In this document: one piece after another, positions 28,436 to 38,980 of the stretch
How the letters are laid out: each line of letters opens with the position of its first letter
Numbering within the stretch: position 1 is the first letter of the stretch
Origin: Halomonas sp. McH1-25
GTDB lineage: Bacteria; Pseudomonadota; Gammaproteobacteria; Pseudomonadales; Halomonadaceae
Length of the DNA stretch: 64,000 nt
Direction: 5' to 3'
NCBI RefSeq assembly: GCF_022348165.1
Contig: NZ_JAKRFI010000003.1
Location: 390,047-454,046 of the forward strand
The notes under the pieces: generated by a model
The model's input: the letters and a program-made list of their open reading frames with translations, nothing else
Told to the model about the DNA's origin: nothing
Databases searched by the model: none
Program-made: the position numbers and the translations under genes

Positions 28436-28969
28436 CTAAAGTCGTGACGGGCTAACGTCACGTTGCAAAACGCTACGAAACGTCATGAAGAGCGGGACGA
28501 CCGCCAAGATCGCGAATCCGATCAACGTCCACTGCGGCAGGCTCAGACCCAACCAGATGCCATCGATCTCGGCACATTCGCCGGAGCCCGAGAGAACACG
28601 CGAGAGCACGTCCCACAGGGGCAGCACTTCCATCATGTAATCGAGACCGGGGCCGCAGCTCGGTACCTGATCCGGCGGCAGGGACTGCAACCAGACATGC
28701 CGCCCGGCCACGGCAATCCCTCCACCGACCGCAGCCAGACCCAGGACGCCATAGATGCTACCGCCCCAGCCGCGCGGATTATGGATCGCCGCGACCAGGA
28801 ACACGGCCGCCGCCGACAGCACCGCGACGCGCTGGAAAATGCACAAGGGGCAGGGTTCGAGGCCCACACCATATTGCAACCACAGCGCAACGCCCATCAT
28901 CAGGGCACAAAAGGCCAGTCCCACCACGCTCCACTGGCGAATGCTCGCCCTGGACAGGACATTCCACAT
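28436..28969 (-). CDS. dsbB: Disulfide bond formation protein B
   Basis: 177 residues from the ATG at 28969, with an upstream AGGGAG; the open frame continues to 29002. Four TM helices are visible. The quinone-proximal pair is C40-PL-C43 and the second periplasmic pair is C105/C132, spaced as in E. coli. It reoxidises DsbA and passes electrons to ubiquinone. It lies between gshA and algQ/rsd on the same strand, but a terminator separates it from gshA. Confidence 0.94.
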   Translation of the reverse strand: MWNVLSRASIRQWSVVGLAFCALMMGVALWLQYGVGLEPCPLCIFQRVAVLSAAAVFLVAAIHNPRGWGGSIYGVLGLAAVGGGIAVAGRHVWLQSLPPDQVPSCGPGLDYMMEVLPLWDVLSRVLSGSGECAEIDGIWLGLSLPQWTLIGFAILAVVPLFMTFRSVLQRDVSPSRL

Positions 28970-28994
28970 CGCGTCATTCTCCCTCGCAAGGAAA

Positions 28995-29014
28995 CGGCCC
29001 ACAGAGGTGGGCCG
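28995..29014 (-). terminator. gshA terminator
   Basis: CGGCCCAC and GTGGGCCG pair around a 4-base loop, followed on the minus strand by TTTCCTTG. It sits 14 bases after the gshA stop and just upstream of dsbB. Confidence 0.7.
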
Positions 29015-29028
29015 CCGGTTTCGGTAGG

Positions 29029-30633
29029 TCAGACTGCGGTCTTTCGCCGTGGTTCACGCGCCCGGGCGAAATAGGCATCCAGAAATTCATTGAAGCCGTC
29101 CGCGTCGGCCGCCTCGATGTCGCTCTGCTGCTGATGGGATGTCTCGGTCAGCTGGGTGAACAGCGTGTCGCGCGCCCGATCCATGGGATGACTGCGGAAA
29201 AATTCCGCTTGGGTGCGGGCCTGCTCGAGAGTGTACTCGACGAACTCGCTACCGGTTTCTTCGAGCGCAGCCAGCAAGCGGCCCGACGGCGTCTGCTCGG
29301 GGTGACCGAGCAAGGGGCGCAACGCATCGAGCGCCTCGACATGCTGGGCGGCATTGCCCTTGATGGTGTCGAGCAGGGCCGCGACCTCGCGCATCTCGTC
29401 GAAGATGTAACCGGCGCGTTCGGCGAGGCGCTGCTCGCGGCCATCGACCGCTAGCGTCAATGCCGGATCGCGACCGGCATCGACCACCGCACGGCGATTG
29501 TCGTCGAGCCGGTCGCACTCCTCGTCGGGTATCCACGGGCTCTCGGAAAGCAGGCACCACATCAGGAACGTATCGATGAAGCGCATCTGGGGCTCGTCGA
29601 TGCCCAGCGGCAGGAACGGATTGAGGTCCAGGCAGCGCACCTCGATGTACTCGACGCCACGCGCTTCCAGGGCCTGGGTCGGTGTCTCGTCATGGCGCGC
29701 GACGCGCTTGGGGCGGATGTCGCTGTAGTACTCGTTCTCGATCTGCAGGATATTGGCATTGAGTTGTTGCCAGTCACCCGCGCGGTTGACGCCCAGGCGC
29801 TCGTAGGCCGGCCACGGCGTGGTGATCGCATGGCGCAGCGTACCCACGTAGTTGGACAGCGAATTGAAGCAGATCTTCAACTGCGCCTGAACCTTGTTCT
29901 GGTAGCCCAGATCGGACATGCGCAGGCTGGTGGCATAGGGCGAGACCAACGTATCGCGGGCATGGGCCCGCAGCTTGTCGGGAACCGCCCCGGTCAGGAA
30001 ACTGCGATCCAGCGCCGGCGAGGCGCCGAACAGGTACAGCAGCAACCAGCTGTTGCGCCGGAAATTGCGGATCAGATCGAAATAGCGCCCGGAGCGGTAG
30101 GCATCGAGCGGCTTGTCCTCGGCCCCCTCCAGCTCGCGCAGCAGCGGCCACATGCTTTCGGGCAGCGAGATATTGTAGTGTACCCCGGCGATGGCCTGCA
30201 TGATGCGCCCGTAACGCACGTCCAGCCCCTTGCGATAGACATGCTTCATGGTGCCGACGTTGGAACTGCCGTAGTCGGCGATCGGCACGCTGTCATTGCC
30301 CTGCAAGCGCGCCGGCATGCTCGCCGGCCAGATCAGCTCGTCGCCCAGGTGGCGATAGCTGAAGCGATGCAGGTCGGTCAGGAAATCCAGCGCGTCCTTG
30401 GGCCGACAGTACACCGGCGTGATGTACTCGAGCAGCGCTTCGGAATAGTCGGTGGTGACGTGCGGATGGGTCAGTTTCGACCCCAAGGCATGCGGATGTG
30501 GCGTCTGGGCGATGCTGCCCTCGGCATCCACCCGCAGCCCTTCCTTCTCGATACCGCGTCGCAGCCGGCCCAGCAGACCCTGGCGTGCCGGCCCCTTGAG
30601 CCGCGCAATGGCGTTGTCTAGTTGCTCGGACAA
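29029..30633 (-). CDS. gshA: Glutamate--cysteine ligase
   Basis: 534 residues from a TTG at 30633, chosen because GAGGGG lies 8 bases upstream and the result (M)[11 protein letters not shown] aligns with the family; an ATG frame extends to 30690. Landmarks of the proteobacterial GshA class are [53 protein letters not shown] and HYNISLP. It catalyses the first, ATP-dependent step of glutathione synthesis. Its placement beside dsbB groups thiol-redox genes together. Confidence 0.94.
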   Translation of the reverse strand: MSEQLDNAIARLKGPARQGLLGRLRRGIEKEGLRVDAEGSIAQTPHPHALGSKLTHPHVTTDYSEALLEYITPVYCRPKDALDFLTDLHRFSYRHLGDELIWPASMPARLQGNDSVPIADYGSSNVGTMKHVYRKGLDVRYGRIMQAIAGVHYNISLPESMWPLLRELEGAEDKPLDAYRSGRYFDLIRNFRRNSWLLLYLFGASPALDRSFLTGAVPDKLRAHARDTLVSPYATSLRMSDLGYQNKVQAQLKICFNSLSNYVGTLRHAITTPWPAYERLGVNRAGDWQQLNANILQIENEYYSDIRPKRVARHDETPTQALEARGVEYIEVRCLDLNPFLPLGIDEPQMRFIDTFLMWCLLSESPWIPDEECDRLDDNRRAVVDAGRDPALTLAVDGREQRLAERAGYIFDEMREVAALLDTIKGNAAQHVEALDALRPLLGHPEQTPSGRLLAALEETGSEFVEYTLEQARTQAEFFRSHPMDRARDTLFTQLTETSHQQQSDIEAADADGFNEFLDAYFARAREPRRKTAV

Positions 30634-30759
30634 GATCACTACCCCTCGTTGAAGCCGGTACGCCGGCGCGCGGCACGGCAAGCTAAACATCAGATTATGG
30701 TGCCGCGACGGGCCCTTTCAAGGCGCTTGTCGTTTTCAGGCTAACCAAAGACGTGCATC

Positions 30760-33108
30760 TTAGCGGTTCTTGCGGGCTTTCAGTAACGCTTCGCCCAACG
30801 CCCCCATCTGTCCACCGCTGGATGCACCGCCCTGCCCTTGACCATTGCGCCGTGCAGGCTTGTTGCGTGAGGCAGCGTTGTTGCCACCGGCGCTCTTGCG
30901 TGACGCTGCCTCGCCGGGCTGATCGTGCATGCGCATCGACAGGCCGATGCGTGCACGCTCGATATCCACGTCCATGACCTTGACCTTGACGATGTCGCCG
31001 GCCTTGACCACCTGACGCGGGTCATCGACGAAGCTGTCGGAGAGTGCCGAGATGTGCACCAGGCCGTCCTGATGCACGCCGATATCGACGAAGGCCCCGA
31101 AGTGAGTGACGTTGGTCACCGTGCCCTCGAGGATCATGCCCGGCTCGAGGTCCTTGAGCGTCTCCACCCCTTCGCGGAATTCGGCGGCCTTGAACTCGGG
31201 TCGCGGATCGCGTCCGGGCTTGTCGAGTTCCTTGAGGATGTCGGTCACCGTGGGCACACCGAAGCTGTCGTCGACGTAATCGGCGGGTTTCACCGACTTG
31301 AGAAAGGCACTGTCGCCGATCAGGCTGGCCAGCTCGCGTCCGCCCTGCTTGGCGATACGGTTTACCACCGGGTAGGCCTCGGGGTGCACGGCACTGGCAT
31401 CCAGCGGGTTGTCGCCGTTCATGATGCGCAGGAAACCGGCGCACTGTTCGAAGGTACGCGGCCCCAGACGGCTTACCTCGAGCAGATCGCGACGATTGCG
31501 GAACGGGCCCTCGGTATTGCGGCGCATGACGATGTTCTCGGCCAGGCCAGGGTTGAGCCCCGACACGCGCGAAAGCAGCGCGCTGGATGCCATGTTGAGG
31601 TCGACACCCACCGCGTTGACGCAATCCTCGATCACCGCCTCCAGGCTGCGCGAGAGCTGCACCTGCGAAACGTCGTGCTGGTACTGGCCGACCCCGATCG
31701 ACTTGGGCTCGATCTTGACCAGCTCGGCCAGCGGATCCTGCAGGCGCCGGGCGATGGATATCGCGCCACGGATGGTGACATCGAGGTCGGGAAATTCCCG
31801 CGAGGCATATTCGGATGCCGAGTAGACGGAGGCGCCGGCTTCGCTGACCATGACCTTGGACAGGCGGCGCTTATCGGCCAGGCGCTTGACCAGCTCGGCA
31901 GCCAGCTTGTCGGTCTCGCGGCTGGCGGTGCCATTGCCGATGGCGACCAGTTCCACGTCATGCTTGTCGACCAGTGCGGCGAGCGTGTCCAGCGACTCGC
32001 GCCAGCGGTTCTGCGGCGCGTGCGGGTAGATCACCGCCTGGTCGAGAAACTGACCGGTAGCATCGACCACCGCCACCTTGCAGCCGGTACGCAGGCCGGG
32101 GTCCAGCGCCAGGGTGGCCTTGGGCCCGGCCGGTGCGGCAAGCAGCAGATCCTTGAGGTTAGCGGCGAACACCTCGATGGCCTCGGTCTCGGCGCGCTCG
32201 CGCAGACGGCCCATCAGCTCGGTCTCGAGATGGGTGTAGAGCTTGACCCGCCAGGTCCAGCGCACCACTTCACGCAACCAGCGATCGGCGGCACGGCCGT
32301 CGTCGTGAATGGCGAAGTGTTTTGCGATGGCGACCTCGGCGGGATGCACCGGCGCCTCGTCTTCTCCGGGCAGCTTGATGGACAGGCCCAGCACGCCTTC
32401 GTTGCGCCCACGGAACATTGCCAGGGCACGATGCGAAGGCACCTTGGCCAGGCGTTCGTCGTGTTCGAAGTAGTCGGAGAACTTGGCGCCCTCCTTCTGC
32501 TTGCCGTCGATCACCCGGGCGCTGAGCTCGCCCTCTTCCCACAGGCGGTCACGCAGGCGGCCGACCAGCTCGGCATCCTCGGCGAAGCGCTCCATGAGGA
32601 TCTGCTTGGCGCCGTCGAGGGCCGCCTTGGTGTCCTCGACAGCCGGCGTGTCACCGTCCGCCGCACGCAGATAACCTTGAGCTTCGGCCTCCGGATCGAG
32701 TGCCGGATTGGCCAGTAGTGCATCGGCCAGCGGTTCGAGCCCCGCCTCACGCGCAATCTGCGCCTTGGTGCGGCGCTTCTTCTTATAGGGCAGATAAAGG
32801 TCTTCGAGACGCTGCTTGGTATCCGCCTCACGAACCTGGGCAGCCAGCGCATCGGTCAGCTTGCCCTGTTCGTCGATGCTGGCCAGCACCGACTCGCGAC
32901 GTTCTTCCAGCTCGCGCAGATAGCGCAGGCGCTCCTCCAGGCTACGCAACTGGCCATCGTCGAGACCGCCGGTGACTTCCTTGCGATAGCGGGAGATGAA
33001 CGGCACGGTGGCACCGCCGTCGAGCAGCTCCACGGCGGCTGCTACCTGAGCGGGGCGGACGGCGAGTTCGTCGGCGAGACGGGCGATGATCTTGGCTTGG
33101 GCGTCCAT
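30760..33108 (-). CDS. tex: Tex-family S1 RNA-binding protein
   Basis: 782 residues from the ATG at 33108 (AAGGAA four bases upstream). Domains in order: an N-terminal helical Tex region ([18 protein letters not shown]), a YqgF-like fold ([20 protein letters not shown]), helix-hairpin-helix repeats (AVNVDLN-type region and [14 protein letters not shown]) and an S1 domain at about 645-715 ([21 protein letters not shown]). The Arg/Gly/Ser-rich tail is variable. Tex proteins bind nucleic acid and affect transcription and stress survival; the precise role is unsettled. Confidence 0.94.
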   Translation of the reverse strand: MDAQAKIIARLADELAVRPAQVAAAVELLDGGATVPFISRYRKEVTGGLDDGQLRSLEERLRYLRELEERRESVLASIDEQGKLTDALAAQVREADTKQRLEDLYLPYKKKRRTKAQIAREAGLEPLADALLANPALDPEAEAQGYLRAADGDTPAVEDTKAALDGAKQILMERFAEDAELVGRLRDRLWEEGELSARVIDGKQKEGAKFSDYFEHDERLAKVPSHRALAMFRGRNEGVLGLSIKLPGEDEAPVHPAEVAIAKHFAIHDDGRAADRWLREVVRWTWRVKLYTHLETELMGRLRERAETEAIEVFAANLKDLLLAAPAGPKATLALDPGLRTGCKVAVVDATGQFLDQAVIYPHAPQNRWRESLDTLAALVDKHDVELVAIGNGTASRETDKLAAELVKRLADKRRLSKVMVSEAGASVYSASEYASREFPDLDVTIRGAISIARRLQDPLAELVKIEPKSIGVGQYQHDVSQVQLSRSLEAVIEDCVNAVGVDLNMASSALLSRVSGLNPGLAENIVMRRNTEGPFRNRRDLLEVSRLGPRTFEQCAGFLRIMNGDNPLDASAVHPEAYPVVNRIAKQGGRELASLIGDSAFLKSVKPADYVDDSFGVPTVTDILKELDKPGRDPRPEFKAAEFREGVETLKDLEPGMILEGTVTNVTHFGAFVDIGVHQDGLVHISALSDSFVDDPRQVVKAGDIVKVKVMDVDIERARIGLSMRMHDQPGEAASRKSAGGNNAASRNKPARRNGQGQGGASSGGQMGALGEALLKARKNR

Positions 33109-33189
33109 GAAATTCCTTGGCGAACCAACGACGAAAAAGTTCGCGACAAGGTACCACAAAGCGTCCCAAGGGCGCAGAGTCCGACACGA

Positions 33190-33429
33190 TCAATCGCGGC
33201 TCACCCCGTCATCGTCCCAGAACGGCCGGCTGGCTTCGCGCTCGACGTCGGCCCGGGTCAGGCCGATGTCCTTGAGCGTCGCATCGCTCAGCCGCCAGAG
33301 CTGCTGGCGTTCATGGCGCAACTGTTGCCAGCGCCGCAAGCGCTTGAGCAGCCGGCGCCAGCCTGGCGTTCTGGAGAGTTGCATATCGCCTAGCCCGGCA
33401 GCGCCAAGGGGCTCGTTGGAACGTGCCAT
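33190..33429 (-). CDS. DUF1127 small basic protein (YjiS-like)
   Basis: 79 residues. The C-terminal half carries the DUF1127 pattern LWRLSDATLKDIGLTRADVE followed by the RPFW ending, after an Arg-rich helix (RRLLKRLRRWQQLRHER). A strong AGGAGG precedes the ATG. Small DUF1127 proteins in alphaproteobacteria bind RNA and influence phosphate or carbon metabolism; the function here is unknown. It is divergent from the LysR-type gene at 33536, with a perfect dyad between them, which suggests it is that regulator's target. Confidence 0.9.
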   Translation of the reverse strand: MARSNEPLGAAGLGDMQLSRTPGWRRLLKRLRRWQQLRHERQQLWRLSDATLKDIGLTRADVEREASRPFWDDDGVSRD

Positions 33430-33499
33430 GAGCGTATCCTCCTATGGAATGGTGGAGGAAGTGTCGGCGGCGGAGTAAAATCAATCCAACGAATGTTAA

Positions 33500-33514
33500 T
33501 GATGCCAGGCATCA
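33500..33514. promoter_or_regulatory. Dyad in the DUF1127/LysR divergent promoter region
   Basis: TGATGCC-A-GGCATCA is a perfect 15-base odd palindrome 21 bases before the LysR start at 33536. LysR-type regulators typically bind such interrupted dyads between themselves and a divergent target gene. Confidence 0.6.
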
Positions 33515-33535
33515 AGCTTTCTGATGGATATCTCC

Positions 33536-34390
33536 ATGCTTCAGACTATCGATCATGAACTGCTGCGCACCTTCGTCGCCATCGTCGACCACGGCGGCTT
33601 CACGCGTGCCGCCGAGGCGGTCAACCGCACCCAGTCGGCCGTGAGCATGCAGATCAAGCGTCTTGAGGAAGATGTCATTCGTCGTCCGCTGTTCGAGCGC
33701 GACGGTCGCCAGATCCGCCTGACCAGCGAGGGCAACACCCTGCTCGGCTACGCCCGGCGCATTCTCGATCTGCACGGCGAGGCCCTGAACGTGCTGCGTC
33801 AGCCCGACATGGTCGGGCGCGTGAAGATCGGCGTACCCGACGATTATGTGATGCGCTTTTTGCCGGGCATTCTCAAGTCGTTCTCCCAGTCCTGGCCCCT
33901 GGTCGACGTGGAGGTGCACTGCGAACCCTCGGCGCAGTTGCTGTCACGTCAGGACGGCAGCCTCGACCTATGCATCGTGACCCGCGAGCCAGGACATGAG
34001 ATGGGCGAGCTACTGCGTCAGGAACCGATGGTCTGGGTAGTGGCCGACAGTCACTCGCCGCATAGGCAGGAACCGATTCCCCTGGCCCTGTTCGACGAGG
34101 ACTGCTTCTGCCGCAAGCGTGCCTGTGCGGCCTTGGGACGTAACGGCAAACGCTTTCGTGTCGCCTACAGCAGCCCCAGTCTGGCGACGCTCCAGGCCGT
34201 GGTGAACGCCGGATTGGCGGTATCGGCTTTGATGCAGAGCCTGGTCACGCCGAACATGCGCATTCTCGGCGAGGCGGAGGGTTTCCCCGCCCTGCCGAGC
34301 GCGTCGATCATGCTCCTGCGGACCTCACAGACGCATTCACCGATCGTCGATGGGCTGGCGCGCTACATCGCCGAGGGCTTCAAACATTAG
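33536..34390 (+). CDS. LysR-type transcriptional regulator
   Basis: 284 residues from the ATG at 33536, where a GGA is well spaced; an ATG at 33524 lacks a ribosome site. The winged helix-turn-helix spans about 5-63 (GGFTRAAEAVNRTQSAVSMQIKRLE), followed by a periplasmic-binding-protein-like effector domain (about 85-284). The effector is unknown. It is divergent from the DUF1127 gene, a pairing seen in many proteobacteria. Confidence 0.92.
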   Translation: MLQTIDHELLRTFVAIVDHGGFTRAAEAVNRTQSAVSMQIKRLEEDVIRRPLFERDGRQIRLTSEGNTLLGYARRILDLHGEALNVLRQPDMVGRVKIGVPDDYVMRFLPGILKSFSQSWPLVDVEVHCEPSAQLLSRQDGSLDLCIVTREPGHEMGELLRQEPMVWVVADSHSPHRQEPIPLALFDEDCFCRKRACAALGRNGKRFRVAYSSPSLATLQAVVNAGLAVSALMQSLVTPNMRILGEAEGFPALPSASIMLLRTSQTHSPIVDGLARYIAEGFKH

Positions 34391-34393
34391 ACG

Positions 34394-34420
34394 AAAAAAG
34401 GGAAGCCGGATGGCTCCCCT
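34394..34420 (-). terminator. pckA terminator
   Basis: On the minus strand GGGGAGCC-ATCC-GGCTTCCC (one mismatch) is followed by TTTTTT. It lies between the converging LysR and pckA genes. Confidence 0.85.
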
Positions 34421-34452
34421 TGTCCGCCAGCGGCGTAAAGGCTTTCGTCGTC

Positions 34453-36036
34453 TCAGTCGAGCGACGGCCCCGCCGCGACGATGGCGTCATCGACACCGGA
34501 GAACTTCTTGAAGTTCTCGTTGAACTTGACCACCAGGTCGCGCATCCGGGCATCGTAGGCGTCGCCGTCTTCCCAGGTATTGCGCGGCACGAGCAGCGAC
34601 GAATCGACGCCCGGCACGCTAACCGGCACGTCCAGATTGAGACCGTCGATATGCTGTGTCTCGGCATCCTTCAATGCCCCCGACTGGATGGCGCTGATTA
34701 CGCTACGTGTCGTGGGAATGCTGAAACGGCTGCCGCCCTGTCCGAAACTGCCGCCTGTCCAACCGGTATTGACCAGGTAGACGCGCGAATCGAAGGCCTC
34801 GACGCGCTTGATCAGCAGGTCGGCGTACTCGCGAGCCGGACGCGGGAAGAATGGCGCGCCAAAACAGGTCGAGAATGTCGCTTCAAGGCCGGACGACGAC
34901 CCCATCTCGGTGGAGCCGACCTTGGCGGTATACCCGGACAGGAAATGGTAGGCCGCAGCTTCCTTGGAGAGGATAGACACCGGCGGCAAGACACCGCTCA
35001 TGTCGCAGGTCAGGAAGATGATCGCATTGGGTTCGCCGGCACGATTCTCGGCGACGCGCTTCTCGACGTGCTCGAGCGGATAGGCGGCGCGGGAATTCTG
35101 GGTCAGACCATCGTCGGCATAATCGGCATGGCGCCGCTCGTCGAGCACGACGTTTTCGAGGACGGCACCGAACTGGATGGCTTTCCAGATGATCGGCTCG
35201 TTCTTCTCGGAGAGATCGATGCATTTGGCATAGCAACCGCCTTCGATGTTGAAGACCGTTCCCTCGCCCCAGCCATGCTCATCGTCCCCGATCAGGTAGC
35301 GTTCGGGATCGGCGGACAGCGTGGTCTTGCCAGTGCCGGACAGGCCGAAGAACAGCGTGGTTTCGCCATCCTCACCGACGTTGGCACTGCAGTGCATGGG
35401 CAGCACGTCTTTCTCGGGCAGCAGGAAGTTCTGTACCGAGAACATGGCCTTCTTCATTTCGCCGGCATAGCGCATACCGGCGATGAGTACACGACGACGG
35501 GCGAAGTTGATGATTACCGTACCGTCGGAGTTGGTGCCATCGCGTTCGGGCTCACAGACGAAATGCGGCGCATTGAGAATAGTCCATTCGCTCTTGCCCT
35601 TGGGGTTGTACCCTTCGGGACGTACGAACATCGTATGGGCGAACAGATTGTGCCAGGCCGTCTCGGTAGTGACCCGAATCGGCAGGTAGTGCTCGGGATC
35701 GGCGCCCACATGCAATTCGGATACGAAGCTGTCGTCTTCGGCCAGGTAATCCTCGACACGCTCCCATAATGCATCGAAACGTTCACCGTCGAAGGGACGG
35801 TTCACGCTTCCCCAATCGATCAGTTCCGAGGTGGAGGGCTCATCGACGATGAAGCGATCCGCCGGAGAGCGCCCGGTGCGCACGCCGGTATTCACCACCA
35901 GGGCACCGGTATCGGCAAGCCGACCCTCGCCACGTGAAATGGCACTTTCGATCAGCTCGGCGGCACTCAGATTGGTGTGAATCTTCACGGCGCGACGCTC
36001 TGTCGCTACCTGAGGAGCAGCTTGGGTAGTGGTCAT
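34453..36036 (-). CDS. pckA: Phosphoenolpyruvate carboxykinase (ATP)
   Basis: 527 residues. The P-loop is [13 protein letters not shown], the metal/nucleotide block is GDDEHGWG, and the substrate region is [10 protein letters not shown] near residue 55. It converts oxaloacetate and ATP to PEP and CO2 for gluconeogenesis; oxaloacetate could come from the MQO-type enzymes encoded nearby. AGGA precedes the ATG. It follows hslO as in E. coli (hslR-hslO-pckA) but is separated by 230 bases and is probably transcribed alone. Confidence 0.96.
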   Translation of the reverse strand: MTTTQAAPQVATERRAVKIHTNLSAAELIESAISRGEGRLADTGALVVNTGVRTGRSPADRFIVDEPSTSELIDWGSVNRPFDGERFDALWERVEDYLAEDDSFVSELHVGADPEHYLPIRVTTETAWHNLFAHTMFVRPEGYNPKGKSEWTILNAPHFVCEPERDGTNSDGTVIINFARRRVLIAGMRYAGEMKKAMFSVQNFLLPEKDVLPMHCSANVGEDGETTLFFGLSGTGKTTLSADPERYLIGDDEHGWGEGTVFNIEGGCYAKCIDLSEKNEPIIWKAIQFGAVLENVVLDERRHADYADDGLTQNSRAAYPLEHVEKRVAENRAGEPNAIIFLTCDMSGVLPPVSILSKEAAAYHFLSGYTAKVGSTEMGSSSGLEATFSTCFGAPFFPRPAREYADLLIKRVEAFDSRVYLVNTGWTGGSFGQGGSRFSIPTTRSVISAIQSGALKDAETQHIDGLNLDVPVSVPGVDSSLLVPRNTWEDGDAYDARMRDLVVKFNENFKKFSGVDDAIVAAGPSLD

Positions 36037-36266
36037 TATGGTGTCCTGGGCCCGTGGGCCGATTCTCTCTCGTTAACCAAAGCGTTTTTCTTCCTTGCGC
36101 TCGGCGGTTTCCCCGCTTCTGTGTTGAGCACAACTATCCTTCTTGAACGCAGCGCGTCCTGGGCCGTCATTATGGCAAAAAAGCGACAATCCGGAAAACG
36201 CTGCTTTTTCTCCCCCCGGCATCGCTGAAATGGCTCAGCCGGAGGGCGTCAAAAAGGATGAAACGA
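36037..36266. other. Intergenic region upstream of pckA
   Basis: 230 bases between the pckA start and the hslO stop. It holds a weak A-rich/T-rich hairpin near 36177-36212 (AAAAAAGCG ... CGCTGCTTTTT) that may end hslO transcription. No gene and no confident promoter could be picked. Confidence 0.45.
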
Positions 36267-37142
36267 TCAGTGCAGCGTGGGTGAATCGGCGTCGGGCGAA
36301 CCGAGCATCGCTTCGATCTCGGCAGCACTGAAATGGTAGCGAGTGTGGCAGAAGTGGCACTGGGTATCGATGGCCTGCTGTTCGGCCAGGATGTCGCGCA
36401 GCTCCGACTCGCCCAAGGTAAGCAGGGCATCGGCGATACGCTCCCGGGAACAGGTGCAGCCGAAATGCAGCGGCTTGGGCTCGAAGACCCGCGTGGTCTC
36501 TTCGTGAAAGAGGCGATAAAGCAGATCGCGCTGATCGAGAGCCAGCATCTCTTCGGCCGATACGGTACTGGCCAGCGAGATCAGCCGGTCCCAGGCGTCG
36601 GGATCGAGGTTGCTGGCGTCGTCGGGTAATTGCTGGAGTAGCAGGCCGGCCGCTCGACGTCCGTTCGCAGTCAGCCACAGCCGCGTGGCCAACTGCTCGG
36701 AGCGGTAGAAGTATTCTTCGAGACAACTGGCCAGATCCTCGGCCTCCAGGGCGACGATACCCTGGTAACGGTTACCCTCACGCGGATCGAGCGTGATCAC
36801 CAGTTGGCCGTCACCGACCAGCTGCTTGAACGAGGCATCCTCGGCCGGAACGGCCGCGTCTTCGGCGAGTCGCGCAATGGCCCGCAACTCGCCCCCTGGG
36901 TTGGACTCGGCCATCAGCAGGCTAAGCACGCCCTGGCCACGCACTTCCAGACTCAGGGTACCGTCGAGCTTGACGGTCTCGGTGAGCAGCGCCACGGCGG
37001 CAAGCATCTCACCGAGCTGGCGCTCGACGGCAGGTGGATAGGCCTGCTTGTCGAGCACCTCGGCGTAGGTGGATTCCAACGTGACGATTTCGCCGCGCAC
37101 GTTGGTGTCATCGAAGATGAAACGTTGAATCTGATCGTTCAT
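36267..37142 (-). CDS. hslO: Hsp33 redox-regulated chaperone
   Basis: 291 residues. The zinc/redox switch is complete: C229-x-C231 and C262-x-x-C265. Oxidation releases zinc, unfolds the linker and activates holdase activity against oxidative aggregation. It lies 37 bases after hslR on the same strand. Confidence 0.95.
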   Translation of the reverse strand: MNDQIQRFIFDDTNVRGEIVTLESTYAEVLDKQAYPPAVERQLGEMLAAVALLTETVKLDGTLSLEVRGQGVLSLLMAESNPGGELRAIARLAEDAAVPAEDASFKQLVGDGQLVITLDPREGNRYQGIVALEAEDLASCLEEYFYRSEQLATRLWLTANGRRAAGLLLQQLPDDASNLDPDAWDRLISLASTVSAEEMLALDQRDLLYRLFHEETTRVFEPKPLHFGCTCSRERIADALLTLGESELRDILAEQQAIDTQCHFCHTRYHFSAAEIEAMLGSPDADSPTLH

Positions 37143-37179
37143 GAGTCACTATCAATCTTGAAAGGTGAGAGCCTGTCCC

Positions 37180-37569
37180 TCATTCCTCGGGACGTTGGCG
37201 CTGGAAGCGCTGTATGTCGCGGCGCTGTTTCTTGTCCGGGCGGCCCTGCGGGGCGCTCATGGCCTGATTCGCCAGCCGTCGGCTTTCGGTTTCCCGCTCG
37301 CGCCGCGTCTGGCTTTCGGGGGTTTCACGGTAAAGTTCGCGGGCTTCGGGAGCGCCACGGCGTTGATCGGAAACCGCCAACACCTCGACTTCCCACAAGT
37401 CCCATCCCTGCGGCACCTTGATCAGGGCGCCCGGCTCGACGGTCTTGCTGGTCTTCACCCGAGCCCCGTTGTAATGGACCTTGCCACCTTCGATGGCTTT
37501 CTTGGCCAGGGCACGCGTCTTGAAGAAACGCGCGGCCCACAGCCACTTGTCGATACGTACTCCAGTCAT
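37180..37569 (-). CDS. hslR: Hsp15 ribosome-associated heat-shock protein
   Basis: 129 residues. An S4 RNA-binding domain occupies the N-terminal 60 (VRIDKWLWAARFFKTRALAK, GKVHYNG), and a basic, Arg/Gln-rich tail follows. Hsp15 rescues 50S subunits carrying a stalled peptidyl-tRNA. It sits between yrfG and hslO as in E. coli. Confidence 0.93.
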   Translation of the reverse strand: MTGVRIDKWLWAARFFKTRALAKKAIEGGKVHYNGARVKTSKTVEPGALIKVPQGWDLWEVEVLAVSDQRRGAPEARELYRETPESQTRRERETESRRLANQAMSAPQGRPDKKQRRDIQRFQRQRPEE

Positions 37570-37578
37570 GGGACTCCG

Positions 37579-38250
37579 TCAGGATCCGGCCCGGAGCGGT
37601 GCGTCAGGGAGTAGTGACGCAAACCGATCCAGGGCAATGAACTCTTCCAACTCTTTTTCGGGACGCTTGCTGTCAGGCTGCTTGATACCCAGCAAATGGC
37701 GTATGCCGTATTCGCGGGCGCTTTCGAGCACCGCCGGATTGTCATCGATGAACAGCGTACGAGACGGGTCGAAAGGCTCGACATCCTGCAGGGCGAACCA
37801 GAATTCCGGGGCCTCCTTGGGCATGCCCAGATCGGCCGAGGAGACGATGGCATCCAGATAGGCCTCGAGCCCGGTCAGGGGCAGCTTGAGCGCCAGACTT
37901 TCCCGATCGGCATTGGTCGCCAGCACCACACGAGGGTGGGCTTGCTTGAGCCACTGCAGAAAGTCCAGGGCATCGCTGCGCAGGCCGATGAGATGCTGGA
38001 CTTCGCGCTTGAGCGCCACGATGTCCACGCCGAGCTCGCGACTCCAGTAGGCCAGACTGTACCAGTTCAGGGTGCCCTGCTCGCGAACGATGCGGGCCCG
38101 CACCTCTTCCTGGGTGGCCTCGTCGAGTCGATGCAATTCGACATAACGACGCGGCAAATGTTCCAGCCAGAAATGACTGTCGAAGTGCAGGTCCAGCAAG
38201 GTACCGTCCATGTCCAGCAGTACGGTATCGATGGCACGCCAGTCGATCAT
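37579..38250 (-). CDS. yrfG: HAD nucleotidase YrfG (GMP/IMP nucleotidase)
   Basis: 223 residues. Motif I is DMDGTLLDLHFDSHFW, motif II is ATNAD, and motif IV is FIDDNPAVLESA. The N-terminal block matches E. coli YrfG, which dephosphorylates GMP and IMP. It is nine bases upstream of hslR, so yrfG-hslR-hslO is one operon. It is divergent from nudE. Confidence 0.9.
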   Translation of the reverse strand: MIDWRAIDTVLLDMDGTLLDLHFDSHFWLEHLPRRYVELHRLDEATQEEVRARIVREQGTLNWYSLAYWSRELGVDIVALKREVQHLIGLRSDALDFLQWLKQAHPRVVLATNADRESLALKLPLTGLEAYLDAIVSSADLGMPKEAPEFWFALQDVEPFDPSRTLFIDDNPAVLESAREYGIRHLLGIKQPDSKRPEKELEEFIALDRFASLLPDAPLRAGS

Positions 38251-38323
38251 TGGCCAGGGACTCCACAGCGATGGTAAAAGGAAGGGAGATAGCTACGTTT
38301 TCATTGTACTGGATACCTTTGCC

Positions 38324-38902
38324 ATGCCGCCAACGCCTCCCCGCAAACCCAGCATTCTTTCCCGAGAAGACGTGGCTCGCAGCCAGATGTTCACCATCGA
38401 ACGCCTGGATCTACGCTTCTCCAACGGCGCCGAACGCACCTTCGAGCGTCTCAAGGGCAGCGGACACGGTGCCGTGATGATCGTCGCCATGCCCGACCCG
38501 GACCATGTGCTGCTGATTCGGGAATATGCCGCCGGCTTCGATGACTACGCCCTGACCCTGCCCAAGGGACTGGTCGACCCCGGCGAGGACATCATCACTG
38601 CCGCCAATCGCGAGCTGATGGAAGAATGCGGCATGGGCGCGCGCAACATCGAGCCACTGGTCGAACTTTCCCTGGCCCCCAACTACATGAATCATCGCAT
38701 GCATGTGCTGCTGGCCAGCGACCTCTACGAAAAGCGTCTGCCCGGTGACGAGCCGGAGCCCTTGATCGTCGAGACCCATGCCTTTCGAGAGTTACCGGCG
38801 CTACTCGCGCGCGAGGATTTTCACGAGGCACGCGCCATTGCCGCGCTGTTCATTGCCCGGGAAAAGCTGCGTAGCGATCGCGACCAGGGCGACTGGTGGT
38901 GA
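38324..38902 (+). CDS. nudE: ADP-compounds hydrolase NudE
   Basis: 192 residues from the ATG at 38324. The Nudix box fits exactly (GLVDPGEDIITAANRELMEE then CGM). The flanking ERLDLRFSNG and VEQYRxG-like LIREYAAGFDDYALTLPKG blocks point to NudE, which cleaves ADP-ribose, Ap3A and NADH-type substrates. The position next to yrfG-hslR-hslO matches E. coli, although E. coli has igaA in between, absent here. Confidence 0.92.
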   Translation: MPPTPPRKPSILSREDVARSQMFTIERLDLRFSNGAERTFERLKGSGHGAVMIVAMPDPDHVLLIREYAAGFDDYALTLPKGLVDPGEDIITAANRELMEECGMGARNIEPLVELSLAPNYMNHRMHVLLASDLYEKRLPGDEPEPLIVETHAFRELPALLAREDFHEARAIAALFIAREKLRSDRDQGDWW

Positions 38903-38931
38903 ACTGGGGGAAACGGGAACGATAAAAAAAC

Positions 38932-38953
38932 GCCGCCACGCGAACGTGGCGGC
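38932..38953 (-). terminator. Terminator of the duplicated secreted-protein gene
   Basis: GCCGCCACG-CGAA-CGTGGCGGC is a 9-bp perfect stem. Read on the minus strand it runs into GTTTTTTTATC. It also separates this gene from the converging nudE. Confidence 0.88.
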
Positions 38954-38980
38954 ATCATGCAGATCGTTAGACAAGAAGGT

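Noticed and set aside
30925..32718. Long plus-strand open frame opposite tex
   Set aside because: Antisense shadow of a conserved gene; no recognisable domain or start signal.
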